A DNA stretch of 64,000 nt from Tricholoma matsutake (Eukaryota > Basidiomycota > Agaricomycetes > Agaricales > Tricholomataceae): the NCBI GenBank assembly GCA_026075535.2, contig AP026546.1, positions 2,666,001-2,730,000 of the forward strand, given 5' to 3'. A program made the position numbers and the translations under genes. The stretch's first letter is position 1, and each line of letters opens with the position of its first letter. A model generated the notes under the pieces. It was not told the origin of the DNA. It searched no databases and saw nothing but the letters and a program-made list of their open reading frames with translations. This document shows positions 54,481-64,000 of this stretch, piece after piece.

Positions 54481-57400
54481 ACTGGGTGCAGGGCACAATA
54501 CCCCTGATGGGGTATTATGTAAGTATCTTGGAAGTATTCCTAATACTGTCAAGATACTAGCCCAGAAGTATGTTGCAAGTATGCTGATTGTTGATTACCA
54601 TACCTCCACATTAGTAACTTGTGCATATTGTAACTGTATTCTGAATGTCTTGGCTGAAAAATAATACAATATTTCCTCCCTACTATCACAATAATATTAA
54701 GATACTTCTAATGGAGTATTGAAGTTAAAGATCAAAAGATTTTTCAAGTACTGAGAAGGCAGTAACTTGGTGGTATTGAGGTAATTCTTTCAGTACTACC
54801 AAGATACTATCTACAATACTAACAAGATGATATCACAATACTTTGCTTGGGATATGTTAGCAATATGATGGAAAAGATCTAGAAAACCTCTGGGTCAGTA
54901 TGCTTGAAATATCATGGAAGTACACAAACAAAAAGAGTAGTCATGCACCCCATACCTTCACCATACCAAAGCCAGGGAATATTGGAAGTATTGAAGTGTT
55001 GTTTATTCAATACTGTCAAACTACTCTATGGGAAGTACATAAGAAGAAATTTGATAAATTGGGAAAGTATTATTAGCAGATGTCTGCACATGCAGGTCTG
55101 CTGTTGCAAGTATCTACTTCCATGTCTGAGTACCTACATGTCCACTGGCAGGTATCTACTCAGGTACTCACTTGCACATCCAAGTTGTATGTCCAAGTAC
55201 TTACTCAAGTACTTACTGGCACCTATTTGAGTGCTGACTAGTACTTGCCAGTGCATATCCAAGTACTTACTCAAGTATCTACTGGAACCTATTCAAGTTT
55301 GAGTACTTACTTGTATATTCAAGTACCTACTTGTATATTCAAGTACCTACTTGAATGTCCAGGTATCTACTCAGGTACTTACATTCATCCAAGTTGTATG
55401 TCCAAGTACTTACTCAAGTACCTACTTGCACCTATTTGAGTACTTACTTGCATATCCCCTACTTTATATCTACCTGCATGTTCAGGTATCTACTCAAGTA
55501 CTCACTTGCACATCCAAGGACTTACTCAAGTACCTACTGTTACCATATCCAAGTACCTACCAGTGGTTAGTTGAGTATTTACTTGTATGTCCAAGCAGTG
55601 CCTACTAGTATCTATTTGAGTACTTACTTGTATATCCAAGTACCTACTTGATATCTACTTGTGTGTCCAGGTATGTACTCAAGTACCACTTGCACATCCA
55701 AGTTGTACATCCAAGTACTTACTCAGGTACCTAGTACTGGCACCTATTGGAGTACTCACCTGCACATCCTAATACTTACTCAAGTACCTACTGTTACGTA
55801 TTTGAGTCCTTACTTGTATATCAAAGTACCTATTTGATATATACTTGTGTGTCCAGGTATCTACTCAAGTACTTACTTGCACATCCAAGTTGTACATTCA
55901 AGTACTTACTCAGGTACCTAGTACTGGCACCTTATCCAAGTACTTACTCAAGTACCTAAGTGGGTACTTACTTTCATGTTCAAGTTGTATGTCCAAGTAC
56001 TTCCTAAAGTACCTATTAATTAGGTATCTGGATATCCAAGATAGGTACTTAAATAGGTACTTTGTCATGGATGTAGGTACTAGTACTCAGATATGTACTC
56101 AGACATTCAAGTAAGTACTCAAGTAAATACCTGGTCATGGAAGAAGGTACTAGTACTCAGATATGCAAGTAGGTCAAGATGGTACTCAAATAGGTACTTC
56201 AGGAAGTGCATGGATGTATAACTTGGATGTGCAAGTAAGTACTTGAGTAGATACCTGGACACACAAGTATATATCAAATAGGTACTTTGATATACAAGTA
56301 AGGACTCAAATACGTAACAGTAGGTACTTGAGTAAGTATTAGGATGTGCAGGTGAGTACTCCAATAGGTGCCAGTACTAGGTACCTGAGTAAGTACTTGG
56401 ATGTACAACTTGGATGTGCAAGTGGTACTTGAGTACATACCTGGACACACAAGTAGATATCAAGTAGGTACTTGGATATACAAGTAAGTACTCAAATAGA
56501 TACTAGTAGGCACTGCTTGGACATACAAGTAAATACTCAACTAACCACTGGTAGGTACTTGGATATGGTAACAGTAGGTACTTGAGTAAGTCCTTGGATG
56601 TGCAAGTGAGTACTTGAGTAGATACCTGAACATGCAGGTAGATATAAAGTAGGGGATATGCAAGTAAGTACTCAAATAGGTGCAAGTAGGTACTTGAGTA
56701 AGTACTTGGACATACAACTTGGATGAATGTAAGTACCTGAGTAGATACCTGGACATTCAAGTAGGTACTTGAATATACAAGTAAGTACTCAAACTTGAAT
56801 ATACAAGTAAGTACTCAAACTTGAATAGGTTCCAGTAGATACTTGAGTAAGTACTTGGATATGCACTGGCAAGTACTAGTCAGCACTCAAATAGGTGCCA
56901 GTAAGTACTTGAGTAAGTACTTGGACATACAACTTGGATGTGCAAGTGAGTACCTGAGTAGATACCTGCCAGTGGACATGTAGGTACTCAGACATGGAAG
57001 TAGATACTTGCAACAGCAGACCTGCATGTGCAGACATCTGCTAATAATACTTTCCCAATTTATCAAATTTCTTCTTATGTACTTCCCATAGAGTAGTTTG
57101 ACAGTATTGAATAAACAACACTTCAATACTTCCAATATTCCCTGGCTTTGGTATGGTGAAGGTATGGGGTGCATGACTACTCTTTTTGTTTGTGTACTTC
57201 CATGATATTTCAAGCATACTGACCCAGAGGTTTTCTAGATCTTTTCCATCATATTGCTAACATATCCCAAGCAAAGTATTGTGATATCATCTTGTTAGTA
57301 TTGTAGATAGTATCTTGGTAGTACTGAAAGAATTACCTCAATACCACCAAGTTACTGCCTTCTCAGTACTTGAAAAATCTTTTGATCTTTAACTTCAATA

Positions 57401-57636
57401 CTCCATTAGAAGTATCTTAATATTATTGTGATAGTAGGGAGGAAATATTGTATTATTTTTCAGCCAAGACATTCAGAATACAGTTACAATATGCACAAGT
57501 TACTAATGTGGAGGTATGGTAATCAACAATCAGCATACTTGCAACATACTTCTGGGCTAGTATCTTGACAGTATTAGGAATACTTCCAAGATACTTACAT
57601 AATACCCCATCAGGGGTATTGTGCCCTGCACCCAGT
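54481..57636. repeat. 3.16-kb near-perfect palindrome with CAAGTA minisatellite arms
   Basis: The left arm (54481-55891) and right arm (56220-57636) are inverted copies around a 328-bp spacer. Mirror positions agree exactly up to about 55230. A single 6-bp length difference follows, within the repeats at about 55270-55350. The outer 700 bp of each arm is unique sequence, starting ACTGGGTGCAGGGC. The inner half is a minisatellite of CAAGTACYTACTYRAGTA-like units, themselves nearly palindromic. Mirror frames on opposite strands (for example 54904-55230 and 56887-57213) code the same meaningless peptide. It starts 213 bp after the ATG4 stop. No transposase and no clear target duplication are seen (both flanks do contain TATATGG). 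Confidence 0.95.
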
Positions 57637-57872
57637 GAGTATATGGATACAAGAATTGCACAATGCATGATACATATGGTTAATTTCACACTGTGTTGTG
57701 CAACACATCTCCAAAATTAGGGGTGCTCAATTCTAAAGTTGGGTAATGTCTCTCGTGCCTGCAGTGGTGAGAGACTTTGAACTCCCAACCTTGACAATCG
57801 ATTGATTCCTCGTATTGCGATGAGCACCTTCCAATCCAACCAAGTTCCAAGAGCTTTACTCTGCTGGACCTT

Positions 57873-58506
57873 TTGTCTGCTACCCATTACTTCCACCTCT
57901 TGCAATGCATGAAGAGGAGATTCTTACACTCTGGTGCCTCGTTGTTGGTGATCACACTCCAACTCAAGTCCCCATTGATGCCAGAGCCAACAGTGACGAC
58001 GATCAAGCACAAAAATGCTCTTCATGGTGTCAGTACCTCTAGCCTAGTGCTTTGGAAGGTGAGGACCTTCTACAAGCCAACGTAAACATTCCGGCTGACA
58101 TACTCCTTCATCATTTTGAAGGTGGGTTTGTATTTATGGGGCCCACGTTCCATCGCAGCTGACTCTATTTTACCAGCTTATCGAGCCAGAACCTGTGGAA
58201 CCAGAAGATAAGTACTCTTGCACAGCGCATTAGGTCGAGAGGCAATGATGTGGCGACTTTCGCAAAAAGGTACAGAACATGTTAAGTTTTTGCCACACCC
58301 TCTCGGACCATATCCTGGTGCAACTTCCAGCCACAAGTGAGTCGATCTTTACAACATGGGAGTGGGCAATCCCCACATATTGCCGAAAGTGCTCAGCAAT
58401 GCCACGTGATGCGTGTGCGTCATTCGATGCTCCAACAAGTGACCCAAGCAATTTCAAGTGGGCACAAAAGCACCATTGGCTCGGAGCCATTTTCAAGAGC
58501 ATTTAG
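57873..58506 (+). pseudogene. decayed fragment, possibly of a Crinkler-like protein
   Basis: The frame at 57873-58085 contains LITLQLKSPL and, 25 residues later, a VLWKV box, spaced as in the ubiquitin-like N-terminus of Crinkler (CRN-type) proteins, where an IK helix precedes L-x-LWKV. Downstream frames are broken. A piece at 58279-58506 reads FTTWEWAIPTYCRKCSAM. This is a weak resemblance only and the function is not claimed. A tRNA-like stretch on the minus strand at about 57765-57850 was not strong enough to call. Confidence 0.25.
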
Positions 58507-58559
58507 TATACATGTACAATAGTTCTATCATGCTAGATGTTTAAAAGCTCTTGAATATA

Positions 58560-59765
58560 CATATCTCTAGGGCATGACTCGGGTAATCCCTGGGTATAAT
58601 TTCATGTACCCATACCCATGAACACCGTATCCATTATGGTTACAGGTGTGGTTTTACTGTGGGTACGGGGGGGTTTTGGTCGAAACCCATGGGTATGACA
58701 TTAATAATTTATTATAATTCTAAATATATCTAAATACAATGAAGAACAATTGTGAGTGAGGGGGGGTGGTACCAGTGATGTACTAGCCATCGTGAGTTAG
58801 CAAACTAAGAAACACCCCCACTTCGCATTTGTGAGCGAGAGGGGGTGGTAGTTGGGACTTGGCAGCCATTGTGAGAGAAACAGATGAAGAACCACCCCCA
58901 ACTTGCATTTGTGAGTGAGAGGGGGTGGTACCGGTGATATACCAGCCATCATGAGTTAGCAAACTAAGAAACACCCCCACTTGGTGTTTGTGAGTGAGAG
59001 GGGGTGGTAGTCGGGACTTGGCAGCCATTGTGAGAGAAACAGATGAAGAACCACCCCCAACTTGCATTTGTGAGTGAGAGGGGGTGGTAGTGGTGATGCC
59101 GCAGCCATTGTCGACTAGAGGGGGCCGTTGTTGATGAGAGGGGGCCATTGTCATCATTGTTGCCTAGTAGAAAAACCACCCCCCACTTGCATTTAGAACA
59201 AGGGGGGCATGTCATCGTTGTCTAGTAGAAAAAACACCCCCACTTGCATTTAGAATGAGGGGGGCATGTTGGTAGTAGTTGTCATCATTGTTGCCTAGTA
59301 GAAAAAACACCCCCCACTCGCATTTAGAACAAGGGGGGCATGTCATCATTGTCTAGTAGAAAAAACACCCCCACTCACATTTAGAACGAGGGGGGCATGT
59401 TGGTAGTAGTTGTCGTTGTTGTTGCCTAGTAGAAAAAACACCCCCCACTTGCATTTAGAACGAGGGGGGCATGTTGTCATTGCCTTGTAGAAAAAACACC
59501 CCCCACTCACATTTAGAATGAGGGGGGCATGTTGGTAGCAGTTGTCATTGTTGTCGAGCCATTGTTGTTGTTGTTGATGTTGATCAACAAAGTCATTTGA
59601 TAAAACATGTGACTGTTGGACCGGTACTGTGATACCCATAACACCGTGGGTATGGGGACAATTTTGCCTCAGGTATGGAAATCCAAACCCATACCCATAC
59701 CCGAGCATACCCATAAGCAGAAACACACAGTGTTACCCATACCCGAGTCATGCCTTACATATCTC
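58560..59765. mobile_element. 1.2-kb hAT-type element with GGGTA-rich ends and internal minisatellites
   Basis: The element proper is 58568-59757. Its ends are TAGGGCATGACTCGGGTA and the complement of TAAGGCATGACTCGGGTA. The flanks are perfect CATATCTC duplications (58560-58567 and 59758-59765). The ends carry CCCATACCC/GGGTATGGG clusters. The middle holds two minisatellites: one of about 170 bp with gagagggggtggtag and cacccccaacttgcattt, and one of about 70-110 bp with gaggggggcatgt and agtagaaaaaacacccc. The 124-codon minus-strand frame inside it comes from the repeats and is not a gene. Confidence 0.9.
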
Positions 59766-59990
59766 AGCCAAAAACCCCCTTCAAATAGGCTGAAAACTCA
59801 AACCTATACAACTCATTAGTGGAGTTCACAGTACAGGAAAATGGTTGGTTTCAAGGCCAGTTTCAAATCTGGTTTTGAATTTTTTACTGTAATGCTTTTT
59901 GTCCTGAAAACCTCCAAACCTGGTTTCAACTTTGAATGCCCCCAATTTCATCAGTTTCAGCCAGTTCAAAAATGTCGGAACTTGAAATAA

Positions 59991-61561
59991 TTGTTGCCAG
60001 ATATGGATGGCGATAAGATAACAATGTACAAGTGCAACTTGAAGTGGCAGCACTCGATGCCTATGGAAACTGATCACCAACTTGCTGCAGATGCTCTTTA
60101 CCAAGGTTTCCTTGTAAACATGATTGTGGAAGTGGAAGCCCAGGTCGGATCTGACTCTGAGGATTTATCTGATGTGACCTTGACCATCAGCACCAACTTA
60201 TCTTCCTCCCCATCCTCATCCTCCCAGTCAGATCATGGGGCACCACCTGCAAGCCAGGTATATCTAAATATCTTGGGTGAACTTTATTCACAGAGATATC
60301 TTAATGCTAGGGAAGAGATTGTGAAAGACAGTACCCAACTTCAGCTGTTGCTCATGGAGTGGAAGATCAATCACCCTGAGATCTTCTGCTCCTATCTTTG
60401 CATCAACCCTTCCTGCTTTGATGACCTCATTAATGTCATCCAGGATGATCCCATCTTCTCCAACAACTCGAATAATCCTCAGATGCCAGTTCAAGCGCAG
60501 GTTGCAATCACGCTCTATCATTTTGGCCATTATGGTAATGCTGCAAGCACTATGAAAGTGGGGCTATGGGGAGGTGTTGGTGTTGGAACTGTTTCTCTGG
60601 TCACCAAATGGGTGATCAAAGCTTTGTGCTCTGAATGCTTCTGATCTTTGGCTTTACAGTGGTCATCTGATCAAGCTAAGGCTACAGCAAAGGCTTGGGT
60701 TGAAGAAGTATCCTGTCCTGCATGGCATGATGGTTGGCTCATGGTGGATGGGACACTAGTGCCACTTTTTATGTGACCTGCTTTCTTTGGCAATACATGG
60801 TTTGACCATAAATCAAACTATTCCATGAATGTGCAGGTATTGTACATGCATAACTGGATGAACTGCTTTGATATGCCATTCACCTCCATAATTACAAATC
60901 ATTTCAAGACTGGATCTTCAAATTATTGATTATGGTGTGGATATACCTGGGAGCCAACATGACACAACAGCCTGGGTGGAAACCCGCATCCCAAATGAGC
61001 ATGAGAGGCTCCTCAGACATGATGAGTGGGTCTGGGGTGATTCTGCCTACCCATTAAAGAACTGGTGTCAAGCCCCATATAAAAAGTCTGTCCTTCTGCT
61101 ATGTTCACTATTCACCCATCTATAATTTTTTTGAGGCCTGAAAAAGATATGGTGGAAAATACAACATATAACTACCACTTATTGACCACATTCATTCAGA
61201 ACATTGCATGGGATTCTTGAAGGGATGTTGGTCTTCACTTCATGGGCTGTGTGGCTGAATCAATAATGAGGAAAATCTACAATTTGCATCACTATGGATT
61301 ACAGCATGCATCCACCTTCATGCATTTGTGATGGATCATAAAGACACTCAATTTGTTACAAAGGACCAGTTTTATAAGGCTGGGCACAAGATTATGAGGA
61401 AGGAAAAAAAGGATCTAAGGGAATGGAATGCAGTGAGGGAAGAAGCAGTGCTGGCATCTGAACGAGAAAGGGAAGAACAGGCAGATATCGAGCTTTTGGA
61501 GGGGAAATTAAAATGTGAGCTATTAAAGAAGGTATTGTTTGCATATTTAAATGGAGAATAA
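59991..61561 (+). pseudogene. PIF/Harbinger-type DDE transposase
   Basis: The first exon contains FCSYLCINPSCFDDLINVI, NNSNNPQMPVQAQVAITLY, HFGHYGNAASTMKVGLWGGV and TKWVIKAL, a HARBI1-like N-terminal part with a helix-turn-helix. After a TGA (60642-60644) come CPAWHDGWLMVDGTLVPL (first catalytic Asp) and, after a TGA at 60774-60776, FFGNTWFDHKSNYSMNVQ. After an intron, DYGVDIPGSQHDTTAWVETR and DEWVWGDSAYPLKNWCQAPY carry the second Asp. SEHCMGFLKG holds the catalytic Glu, and ASLWITACIHLHAFVMDH follows a TGA at 61256-61258. The C-terminus is a charged coiled coil ending at 61561. All three stops stand where Arg is expected. A divergent accessory gene follows on the other strand, as usual for Harbinger. 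Confidence 0.85.
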
Positions 61562-61597
61562 TGGTGAAGGATTGTAGCTAATATGACTCAGAGATGA

Positions 61598-62455
61598 TTA
61601 TAATAAGTTTGGATCAATGACATTGTGAAGAGAAGTGGGAACATATCCTTGACCACCTTGACCAGCTTTGGCCATTTCAAGAGAGGCCTGCCTGTCAAAC
61701 ATAGCAGCCTCATGAGCATGTTGTGCAGCAGCCTCATCACATTGATGCTGCATATGAGCAAGCTCCAGCTCCAGGTTTGTCTGTCTCTTGATACCCTCTT
61801 GCTCACTAGAGCATTTTGTCCTGGCTGTCACATTGATCTTTGCAATCTTGATACAATTGTCCCTCTCCCGTGCAGACACCTCCAAGATGGAATCAGCCAT
61901 GGATTTGTGCTTTGATCCACGGGGTGTAGAAGATGATGATGTAGCTGTTGGTGTGGTCAACGGATCACCATCTGTACTCTCGTCATCATTGTCATCATCC
62001 ATGTTGCCTTCATCACCATCATCATCTTCCTTACCATCTGTGTGGTTACCATCTTGCAAGCAGAGAGGAGAGGTTGCATGGGAAGGGATAGCACTTTCAT
62101 CTTTGATATCCCAGTGTGTTGGAGACCCATCACAAGTGGAAGCCTTGTTCAAATAGTCAGCAAAGATCTAGAGTAAAACATATTTGCATGACATACCCAT
62201 CCCCTTGCCCTATGATCAAGCAAGCTGAGGTCAACAGGAGTTTTACTATGTGCAATCGCAGCCTTACTAACTACAGGACTGGTCCCCATAAGGAGGTGCA
62301 TCCACTTGTACCATGGGAACTGAGCTTGTACCTTCTCTGTGAAAATACAGTGTCAGAATGATAGAAGACAGTACAAGTTCATGACACACATACCCCAGAT
62401 GTTAGCAATCTCACTTCTTGCCATAATGTCATCTTCCCTGCCATTGTCAAGGAGG
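61598..62455 (-). pseudogene. Myb/SANT-like accessory gene of the Harbinger element, 5' truncated
   Basis: PIF/Harbinger elements carry a second gene whose Myb-like product imports the transposase and binds the ends. Here the minus strand has an exon (61598 to about 62152) with an acidic middle (DDDGDEGNMDDDNDDES) and a coiled coil (LELELAHMQHQCDEAAAQHA). An upstream exon (about 62165-62345) reads EKVQAQFPWYKWMHLLMGTS and then VSKAAIAHSKTPVDLSLLD. A further piece, DNGREDDIMARSEIANIW, ends at about 62453, where an LTR retrotransposon begins, so the N-terminal Myb-like domain is missing from this window. The opposite orientation to the transposase fits the family. Confidence 0.6.
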
Positions 62456-63170
62456 TGTCAAGAACCATTCCTTGCCCGATCGGAACCCACATCCATCCGA
62501 CTCTTTCCTGCACGTTGAACATGACTTTTGTCTACACCTCCCAATTTTGTTCCTGGCCACCTTGCACTGCCCACGCTGCTGTGCATCAGGCCGCCTTGTA
62601 CAGCATCCACGGCTGCCTTTCCAAGGCTGCCGTCTCTATTGCAAATTCAACTATGGATTCCTGTGCGGCTCCCGTAGGTAATTTATCTATGCAGTCGAGA
62701 CACTGCTGCAGTCTTCGTTCCTGTTCCGCATTATTCCAGACTACAGTATTTAAGCTTAGTTAGTTTTGCCTTGTATTTCTCAGTTTGTATATCAACATAG
62801 ACTCGACTTTACCCTGCCAATCTAAAACCTCCTTCTACTCCAACCCCTGTCCTCTAAGAGTCTGAACTACATTCGACTCAACCTCTAGTCTCCCTCCAAA
62901 GTTCTAGTCTCATCTGAACTCAACCTAAGTCCCTCCGTACTCCTCCCCATGTTTACCCACACTTTCCCGCTCCTACCTCTAAACCCTCAACTTGAAATTA
63001 GGACACCAGACGAGGTGAAGGGCACAGCTTCTTACAAGCTGAAGCCAAGTCCTTTCCGTTCCCCCTCCCGCAAAATCCGCATTGACCCAACAATCTCCCG
63101 CTATCATCACCCGCAGTGTCCAGACGGATTCTGAAGTGGCCTCTAGGATCAGTTCTTAACAGTATATACA
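62456..63170 (+). repeat. LTR and leader of a Ty3/gypsy element running off the window
   Basis: It starts TGTCAAGAACCATTCC. A TATA-like gtatttaagc lies at about 62747 and is followed by a long CT-rich leader. The 3' boundary of the LTR cannot be fixed without the second copy, which lies outside the window. It cuts the Harbinger accessory gene. Confidence 0.55.
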
Positions 63171-63201
63171 AACTCACACTTCACTCGTCCATTTCCTCTC
63201 T

Positions 63202-64000
63202 ATGACCCCTACTGAGACCCGCCAGCGCACAACAAGAAACTCCCAACGCGCCGGTACTATTCCAGGGATCTCTGCAATCCAGCGATCCACCCTTTCCGAC
63301 CCATGACCTGCCACTACTTTTGGAGTGTCTTCCAGACCCTCAAACATCTTTCGACAAATTGGCTCAGGAGCTCCCTCAATCAGTGCCAACCTCATGTCTG
63401 CCCGTGCCCAGCAACCTTCCGGCAACCCAGAAGGTTTTTGATCAAGAACTCCCCTTGAGTACGTAGGAGGCATCAACCAGCCTGAACCCTTTGGGTTGGA
63501 AGATCCTGGTCTAGAGGATGGACCCCCCAGCGGACCTGACGGCCCTGGGGGTGACCCCAATCCCAATGATCCTGAGGATCAACCTCCCATGGGGGAAAAC
63601 CCTGACCCAGGGGATAGGTTCATAGATGTCCTTTACAACCTCTCAGAGAGTATCCGCACCCTTCGTCAGAATAACACACCCAAGACCGAAAAAATCAAAG
63701 TTCGCGAGCCCGACACTTTCGACAGTGCCAATCCAAAGAAACTTAGAGACTTCTTAGTCTCCTGCAATCTTCATTTCCATGACCATCTGCACGTATTTTC
63801 CTCTGATGAGAAAAAGATCATATTCATCCTTTCTTATCTTAAGGGATCAGCTCTCAGTTGGTTTGAGCCTGGTCTGAATGACCCAACAGATTCCGCACAC
63901 TGGATGTGGGACTACGAAGCTTTCCTCACCGAGCTGGAAAGCAACTTCGGTCTGCACGACCCAGTCGGAGATGCGGAAAAGGCTCTCTCTGATTTAGCAA
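63202..64000 (+). pseudogene. gypsy gag (partial at window edge)
   Basis: The frame starts with MTPTETRQRTTRN at 63202. It has TGA codons at 63304-63306 and 63439-63441, both followed by open frame and both plausible lost Arg codons. It then runs open to the edge. The open part has an acidic Pro-rich stretch and the classic retrotransposon gag core: REPDTFDSANPKKLRDFLVS, LSYLKGSALSWFEP and YEAFLTELESNFGLHDPVGD. It is cut off at the window end. It is a different gypsy lineage from the one at 33134. Confidence 0.8.

Noticed and set aside
54904..57213. Pairs of identical predicted peptides on opposite strands
   Set aside because: They are mirror images within the palindrome and consist largely of translated CAAGTA minisatellite. 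There is no codon signal.
57765..57850. tRNA-like sequence on the minus strand (a ttcaaag loop and a partial anticodon-like stem)
   Set aside because: The T-stem pairs poorly, the anticodon loop has six bases and no acceptor stem could be found. At most a tRNA-derived SINE relic.
58783..59157. A 124-codon minus-strand frame with repeated HSQMQVGGGSS-like units
   Set aside because: It is translated minisatellite inside the hAT-type element.

Overview
This window is nuclear DNA of a mushroom-forming basidiomycete (Agaricomycetes-like). The clues are short GT-AG introns of about 50-60 nt, an ATG4 gene with four exons, and a repeat load typical of that group: a DIRS-like tyrosine-recombinase retrotransposon, a chromodomain Ty3/gypsy element, a Helitron with a C-terminal cysteine-peptidase-like part, a PIF/Harbinger transposon, hAT-type non-autonomous elements, and a CxC5/CxC6 protein of the kind associated with KDZ transposases. 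There is no prokaryotic gene organisation. No name or number here comes from a database search.

Layout. 1-774 is an LTR. About 775-5660 is a DIRS-like element (gag, RT-RNase H, tyrosine recombinase). 6003-6614 is a small membrane-protein gene on the minus strand. 6969-9970 is a 72-bp satellite with higher-order structure. 12126-13231 is a dead zinc-less MDR-type dehydrogenase gene, followed by a solo LTR with a perfect 5-bp target duplication (13510-14202). 14920-15375 is a relic of a 2OG-Fe(II) dioxygenase-like gene. 15751-16483 is a hAT-type element inserted into a reading frame. About 18131-25690 is a decayed Helitron on the minus strand. 25700-30197 holds fragments of repeated basidiomycete genes.

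31898-42120 is the most interesting block. A terminal-inverted-repeat (TIR) element flanked by ATACTGTT duplications carries a GRF-type zinc-finger gene and a CxC5/CxC6 gene. A gypsy element (33134-39181) is nested inside the GRF gene. The whole unit sits in an exon of another repeated gene (42102-43560), which itself carries a 215-bp hAT-type element. 46582-49200 is another repeated gene with a truncated duplicate. 51026-54268 is ATG4, the only clearly functional host gene of known role. Right behind it lies a 3.16-kb near-perfect palindrome (54481-57636). The right edge holds a third large hAT-type element, a dead Harbinger element truncated by an LTR retrotransposon, and the start of that element's gag.

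The parts are linked by insertion history rather than by a shared pathway. At four sites the empty site can be rebuilt from target duplications and gives back an open reading frame. In almost every element the nonsense mutations are TGA where the family context expects arginine (CGA to TGA). This points to CpG-directed C-to-T decay of methylated repeats, while ATG4 keeps abundant CpG.
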